A stretch of 7,043 nt of DNA from an uncultured Bacteroidota bacterium. Its GTDB lineage: Bacteria > Bacteroidota > Bacteroidia > Bacteroidales > P3. This document shows, one piece after another, positions 6,237 to 7,043 of the stretch. Where the stretch lies: contig URCX01000106.1 of NCBI GenBank assembly GCA_900546465.1, positions 1 through 7,043 on the forward strand, written 5' to 3'. A program made the position numbers and the translations under genes. The first letter of the stretch is position 1; the number at the start of each line of letters is the position of its first letter. The notes below the pieces were generated by a model. That model was given only the letters and a program-made list of their open reading frames with translations, was not told where the DNA came from and did not search any database.

Positions 6237-6839
6237 CTAAAAGCAATAAGCCACGCCGGTTCTGCACAAATATGTTGACAAAAACGGCAACCCGAGACTG
6301 AAAAACTGTTCCAAATGCCAACGAAACTTCGGACTTATCTGCCATTCCACGCCGCAACCTCCGTTAAGCGACATCATCTTATAGGTTCTGTCTGCTATCT
6401 GCTGCTCTGTCATGCCTATTCCGACATATTCGCCGTTTTCATCTCGAATTATGTTGTTCCTGAACAAAGCATCAAAAATACCGTTCGTTCTATATCCGTA
6501 TGCAAAACCGACTCCCGCAATGAGATAAAAGCGAAAACTTCTCTTGCCGAACACAATGTTCAAGTCGGCATTGCAGTCCCACAACCTGCCGTCATTAACG
6601 CTGCGCAGCTTTGTCGTTCCCTCATATACGTCCATGCTGTTCTTAGCCGTCAGATAATACGCCCCGTCAACGGAAAGACGCCAACGAGACGAGAAAGCAT
6701 AATCACAACGGACGGTTATACCGTTCCTATACCAATTAGAAGCGAACTGCACTCCCGCAGAAAGTCTCCCGTCCTGAGACTTCGCTTCTGAAAAAACCAC
6801 TGCCGCAAGAAAGATTGCCGCTATTACAAATCTGTTCAT
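6237..6839 (-). CDS. Predicted outer-membrane beta-barrel protein, function unknown
   Basis: A 200-residue exported protein. The first 19 residues are a signal peptide: MNR, a hydrophobic core FVIAAIFLAAVVF, then SEA, with cleavage likely after Ala19. The mature part is rich in alternating aromatic/polar stretches typical of barrel strands, for example near residues 26-34, 40-49, 52-63, 87-97, 101-116, 158-168 and 171-181. It ends in VAYCF, with the C-terminal phenylalanine usual for proteins inserted by the BAM machinery. Size suggests a small barrel of about eight strands. The segment 117-156 is the longest polar loop and probably faces outward. Five cysteines occur in the mature chain (45, 89, 162, 192, 199), more than usual for a barrel protein. 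I cannot place it in a named family. It appears monocistronic, with its own -7 box and a terminator upstream. GGAAGGAT directly before the ATG is purine-rich but too close for an ideal Shine-Dalgarno. Confidence 0.8.
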   Translation of the reverse strand: MNRFVIAAIFLAAVVFSEAKSQDGRLSAGVQFASNWYRNGITVRCDYAFSSRWRLSVDGAYYLTAKNSMDVYEGTTKLRSVNDGRLWDCNADLNIVFGKRSFRFYLIAGVGFAYGYRTNGIFDALFRNNIIRDENGEYVGIGMTEQQIADRTYKMMSLNGGCGVEWQISPKFRWHLEQFFSLGLPFLSTYLCRTGVAYCF

Positions 6840-6861
6840 ATCCTTCCGTTGTCTTCAAATC

Positions 6862-6892
6862 ACAAATGCAACTTATCAATCGGAGCATTTGT
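6862..6892 (-). other. Stem-loop at the predicted 5' end of the barrel-protein mRNA
   Basis: On the minus strand ACAAATGC (6892-6885) and GCATTTGT (6869-6862) form a perfect 8-bp stem around a 15-base loop. The stem begins eight bases after the -7 box, so it would lie within a few bases of the predicted transcription start, with 22 bases left before the ATG. The position resembles 5' stabilising stem-loops known from other outer-membrane protein mRNAs such as E. coli ompA. A stabilising or regulatory role here is inference. Confidence 0.45.
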
Positions 6893-6900
6893 CAGGTACG

Positions 6901-6908
6901 CAAAGTTA
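6901..6908 (-). promoter_or_regulatory. Bacteroidota -7 box (TAACTTTG) for the barrel-protein gene
   Basis: The minus strand reads TAACTTTG, an exact match to TAnnTTTG and identical to the dnaE box, 61 bases before the ATG. No good TTG-type -33 element is seen at the right spacing, and the T-tract found at the other two promoters is missing. It lies between the terminator of the preceding gene and the start codon, which supports its use. Confidence 0.6.
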
Positions 6909-6942
6909 GCAAAAGTTTCATATACAGTCTCCCATTGGCAAG

Positions 6943-6975
6943 AAAAAAGCCTCGGAGGTTCTCACCTGCGAGGCT
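6943..6975 (-). terminator. Intrinsic terminator of the gene entering from the right
   Basis: The arms at 6948-6954 and 6969-6975 form a 7-bp stem (core GCCTCG/CGAGGC). After one mismatch, a further 4-bp stem AGGT/ACCT closes on a four-base loop. On the minus strand the stem runs straight into TTTTTTCT. It lies 35 bases past the TAG at 7011-7013 and upstream of the barrel-gene -7 box. The plus-strand side has no T-run, so it works only for minus-strand transcripts. Confidence 0.88.
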
Positions 6976-7010
6976 CACATAAATAATGTATACTTAAATC
7001 ATGAAAAAAT

Positions 7011-7043
7011 CTATCGGATAATCACCTTTTGCGATTGTACGGC
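7011..7043 (-). CDS. 3' end of an upstream gene, possibly a type IX-secreted protein
   Basis: Only the last ten codons are visible, reading AVQSQKVIIR then TAG. This resembles the final strand of the type A C-terminal sorting domain of Bacteroidota type IX secretion substrates, which commonly ends in a short beta strand with KV and hydrophobic residues plus a final K or R. A terminator follows 35 bases after the stop, confirming that a minus-strand gene ends about here. A second open frame (stop at 6994-6996, reading RTIAKGDYPIDFFMI) is also possible and closer to the terminator; I prefer the first because of the tail-like sequence. Ten residues are too few for a firm assignment. Confidence 0.4.
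   Translation of the reverse strand, partial: AVQSQKVIIR

Overview
The window looks like a piece of a Bacteroidota chromosome, probably order Bacteroidales. Three -7 promoter boxes of the form TAnnTTTG lie upstream of genes. Most start codons lack a well-placed Shine-Dalgarno. A carboxyltransferase and a small detached biotin carrier occur in the style of this phylum, and the fragment at the right edge resembles the tail of a type IX-secreted protein. Base composition appears moderate, with GC in the low-to-mid forties by eye. Every gene I can support is on the minus strand, so transcription runs from high to low coordinates. The genus cannot be fixed from this window.

In transcription order (right to left): (1) the last codons of an upstream gene at 7011-7043, followed by a strong intrinsic terminator at 6943-6975; (2) a 200-residue secreted outer-membrane beta-barrel protein (6237-6839) with its own -7 box and a stem-loop near the predicted 5' end of its mRNA; (3) a 183-bp gap holding an imperfect palindrome and the next promoter; (4) a two-gene acyl-CoA carboxylase unit: the carboxyltransferase (4506-6053), a 75-bp gap with an intercistronic hairpin, then a 91-residue biotin carrier (4155-4430), closed by a two-tier hairpin terminator (4068-4118); (5) a 266-bp gap carrying that terminator and the dnaE promoter; (6) dnaE (181-3888), the replicative DNA polymerase III alpha subunit with intact PHP and polymerase active sites; (7) the first 60 codons of queG (epoxyqueuosine reductase), whose ATG overlaps the dnaE stop by one base and which runs off the left edge.

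Functionally these are four separate transcription units: an envelope protein, biotin-dependent carboxyl transfer, DNA replication coupled to a tRNA-modification gene, and the tail of a probably secreted protein. The carboxyltransferase and carrier need a partner that is not here, either a biotin carboxylase (for a carboxylase) or a membrane beta subunit (for a sodium-pumping decarboxylase). No mobile element, CRISPR array, tRNA, rRNA or phage feature was found. I see no convincing undescribed system. The points most worth checking are the histidine in place of glutamate in the biotinylation motif, the dnaE-queG TGATG junction, the shared G-tract/T-tract/TAnnTTTG promoter layout, and the RNA hairpins.
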